Part shown: positions 62,148-64,000 of the stretch, piece after piece
Numbering within the stretch: the first letter of the stretch is position 1
How the letters are laid out: each line of letters opens with the position of its first letter
Assembly (NCBI RefSeq): GCF_004762095.1
Contig: NZ_SIJH01000011.1
Coordinates: 1 to 64,000 of the forward strand
DNA length: 64,000 nucleotides
From: Tabrizicola caldifontis
GTDB taxonomy: Bacteria > Pseudomonadota > Alphaproteobacteria > Rhodobacterales > Rhodobacteraceae
Direction of reading: 5' to 3'
Position numbers and translations under genes: made by a program
The notes under the pieces: model-generated
What the model was told of the DNA's origin: nothing
The model's database searches: none
What the model saw: only the letters and a program-made list of their open reading frames with translations

Positions 62148-63079
62148 TCAGCCCTCGGGTTCGGCGAAGTAATCCTCGTCAATGCTGCGGATGACATAGG
62201 ACACCCGGTCCCTGACCCCGACACCATGCCGGATCATCAGCCGCGCAAGGTCGTCCCCACCTATCAGCACCACGCGATGCTGGACCTTGGCAAGATAACC
62301 CCGCGCGTCGGCAGAAAAATCCGAGGTAGTCACAAACACCCCCTTCGTCGCGCCTTCGCCAGTCAAGCTGCCGATGAACTGCTGGATGGCGGGTCGGCCA
62401 ACCTTGGTCTCTGCCTGGTAACGCTTGGCCTGAATATAGACTGCATCCAGCCCAAGCGCGTCTTCATGGATGATCCCGTCGATTCCGTTGTCGCCACTGG
62501 TCGGCGTCATTTCGTGCTTGCCGAAAATCCCTGCCCCGTAACCCATGGCTTTCAGAAGGTCTAGGATCAGGCGTTCGAAACGCAACGGATGCATCGTGTA
62601 AAGCCGTTGCAGAAGGTCGTCGACAAGGGCAGCTTCCATTTCGCGGTGGGCACGGTCGATGACCTCCTCGGGGGTTTCCGAGGCCGATGCAACTGCGCCA
62701 CCCTCTTGAAGGGCCGATCTTCCGTGCTGCCTGTCACGTTCGCTGTCACGCCAGGCGACATATGCGGGGAACTGCTCAAGGAACTTCATGTCGATGCGGG
62801 TCACACCGCTGGCGAGGACCCTTCTTCCGTCCTCGGTAATTTCATGGCGATTACGGCTGGGAGACCTCAGCAATACCGCCTTGGACAAATAGGTCCGTGC
62901 CCAGTGCGCGCGGCTTTGCAGCACGGTTATCCTTCCGCTGGGCAGCATCTGCGCTGCCTCGGCGTCCGTGATGTCGAACTCTGCACGAAGGGCAGGAAGG
63001 ACATCTGAAACGCTTTGAGCCCCATTGGCGAAGCGCGGAGCACCGGCAGCATGGCAGTCTGGAAATCAGGAATCGGCAT
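62148..63079 (-). pseudogene. mrr: Mrr-type restriction endonuclease gene with a frameshift near its start
   Basis: Read on the minus strand, a typical Mrr start MPIPDFQTAMLPVLR begins at ATG 63079 but after 15 codons the frame is wrong. In the frame shifted by one base from about 63034 the protein continues FANGAQSVSDVLPALR and then the winged-helix and nuclease regions, with SGDNGIDGII and VYIQAKRYQ (PD-(D/E)XK-type catalytic motif) to the stop at 62148. A single missing base near 63033-63037 explains it. The frame 62148-62948 alone still holds the catalytic domain. It may be a true lesion or a sequencing error. Mrr cuts methylated DNA. Confidence 0.7.
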
Positions 63080-63197
63080 TTCTGTCCCGCTCGGCAGGTT
63101 TCTTGCAACGTACACGATCTTTCAGGGTTGGCCCTGTCGAAGCAACCTCCTTCGAAGTAACCAATCCCTGCGCTTCTGGCCTGAACCGGGGAGCGCC

Positions 63198-64000
63198 TCA
63201 GGCCCGCTTGCCGACGACCGCGACACCCAGGGCTTCGAGTACCTTTGTCTCGATATGGGCGGCATCCAGACCGGCGATGCGATACATCGCTTCGGGGCTG
63301 GCCTGATCGATGAAGATGTCGGGCAGGACCAGGCTGCGGAACTTCAGCCCCCTGTCGAAGATGCCCGCCTCGGCCAGTGCCTGCGCCACATGGCTGCCGA
63401 AGCCGCCGATGGCGCCCTCTTCCACCGTGATCAGCGCCTCATGCTCGCGCGCCAGCCGCAGCACAAGGTCGAGGTCCAGGGGCTTGGCGAAGCGCGCATC
63501 CGCCACCGTCACCGACACCCCGCGCGCCGCCAGGGCCTCTGCCGCCTTCAGGCTCTCCGACAGGCGCGTCCCAAAGGACAGGATCGCCACCCGCGTCCCC
63601 TCGCGCAGCACACGGCCCCTGCCGATCTCCAGCGTCACGCCGCGCGCGGGCAGGTCCACCCCCACGCCTTCGCCCCGCGGATAGCGGAAGGCGATGGGCC
63701 CGGCGTCATGCGCCGCAGCGGTGGCGACCATGTGCACCAGTTCGGCCTCGTCGGCGGCCGCCATCACCACCATGCCCGGCAGGTTCGCAAGGAAAGCCAC
63801 GTCGAAGGCCCCCGCATGGGTGGCCCCGTCCGCCCCCACCAGCCCCGCCCGGTCGATGGCAAAGCGCACCGGCAGCCGCTGGATCGCCACATCGTGCACG
63901 ACCTGATCGTATCCGCGTTGCAGGAAGGTCGAATAGATCGCGCAGAAGGGTTTCATACCCCCCGCCGCCAGCCCTGCACTGAAGGTCACGGCATGCTGTT
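63198..64000 (-). CDS. dxs: 1-deoxy-D-xylulose-5-phosphate synthase, C-terminal part
   Basis: The frame runs off the right edge of the window; reading inward gives [18 protein letters not shown], then [18 protein letters not shown] and [20 protein letters not shown], all well known in Dxs, followed by the transketolase C-terminal domain (VTVEEG-like [16 protein letters not shown]). It makes DXP, the first step of the MEP isoprenoid route. The N-terminal half with the TPP site is outside the window. Confidence 0.95.
   Translation of the reverse strand, partial: QHAVTFSAGLAAGGMKPFCAIYSTFLQRGYDQVVHDVAIQRLPVRFAIDRAGLVGADGATHAGAFDVAFLANLPGMVVMAAADEAELVHMVATAAAHDAGPIAFRYPRGEGVGVDLPARGVTLEIGRGRVLREGTRVAILSFGTRLSESLKAAEALAARGVSVTVADARFAKPLDLDLVLRLAREHEALITVEEGAIGGFGSHVAQALAEAGIFDRGLKFRSLVLPDIFIDQASPEAMYRIAGLDAAHIETKVLEALGVAVVGKRA

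Overview
The window is GC-rich, densely packed chromosomal DNA from an alphaproteobacterium, most probably a member of the Rhodobacteraceae. The best pointers are the redox-regulatory cluster senC-regA-hvrA with divergent regB next to ahcY, the hisS-hisZ-hisG group with a short HisG, a Tat-type Rieske protein in petABC, an alphaproteobacterial addB-addA pair and a DUF2853 gene. No tRNA, rRNA or CRISPR array was seen.

Layout. 1-127: the end of an IS5-family element running off the left edge. 657-15504: an exopolysaccharide locus resembling the succinoglycan (exo) type, with priming transferase (ExoY), export proteins (ExoF, ExoP), flippase, polymerase (ExoQ type), four glycosyltransferases, a GH16 glycanase (ExoK), a phosphoribosyltransferase-HAD fusion, a small ExoX-like membrane protein on the other strand and a polysaccharide deacetylase. 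15780-25695: a Tad/Flp pilus locus (flp, cpaB, TadG/TadE-type pseudopilins, cpaE, cpaF, tadB, tadC, a LuxR-type regulator, prepilin peptidase) with no secretin gene in it. 25739-30949: AbrB-type membrane protein and slyX, then hisS-hisZ-hisG and a DUF2853 gene. 31185-39155: ahcY, an HD phosphohydrolase, a LysR regulator, hvrA, regA, senC, regB and a kinase-less PAS protein. 39209-47966: tsaE, amgK, murU, addB, addA (overlapping genes) and trxA. 48369-52690: pnp, an L,D-transpeptidase, a small membrane protein and a glutathione S-transferase. 52871-55582: petABC (cytochrome bc1). 55661-59120: thiamine ABC transporter thiBPQ behind a TPP riboswitch. 59215-64000: aroC, ubiG, a proline iminopeptidase, a frameshifted mrr and the 3' part of dxs.

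How the genes work together. The exo genes would assemble a lipid-linked repeat unit, flip, polymerise and export it, with ExoX and a palindrome at 13564-13617 as candidate control points. The Tad genes would build a thin surface pilus if a secretin is supplied from elsewhere. RegB-RegA-SenC-HvrA form a redox-responsive regulatory unit that in relatives controls respiration and, where present, photosynthesis. The remaining genes are housekeeping: histidine and chorismate synthesis, methyl cycle, ubiquinone, peptidoglycan recycling, tRNA modification, double-strand break repair, RNA turnover and respiration.

Nothing here is clearly a previously undescribed system. The most unusual points are the Tad locus without a secretin, the PRTase-HAD fusion in the exo locus, the palindrome between exoX and the exoM-like gene, a TTAA-N7-TTAA (CtrA-type) site before the PAS gene, a G8 tract acting as the ribosome binding site of hvrA, and a one-base frameshift in mrr. 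Start codons were chosen by Shine-Dalgarno (SD) position and are noted where they differ from the longest reading frame.
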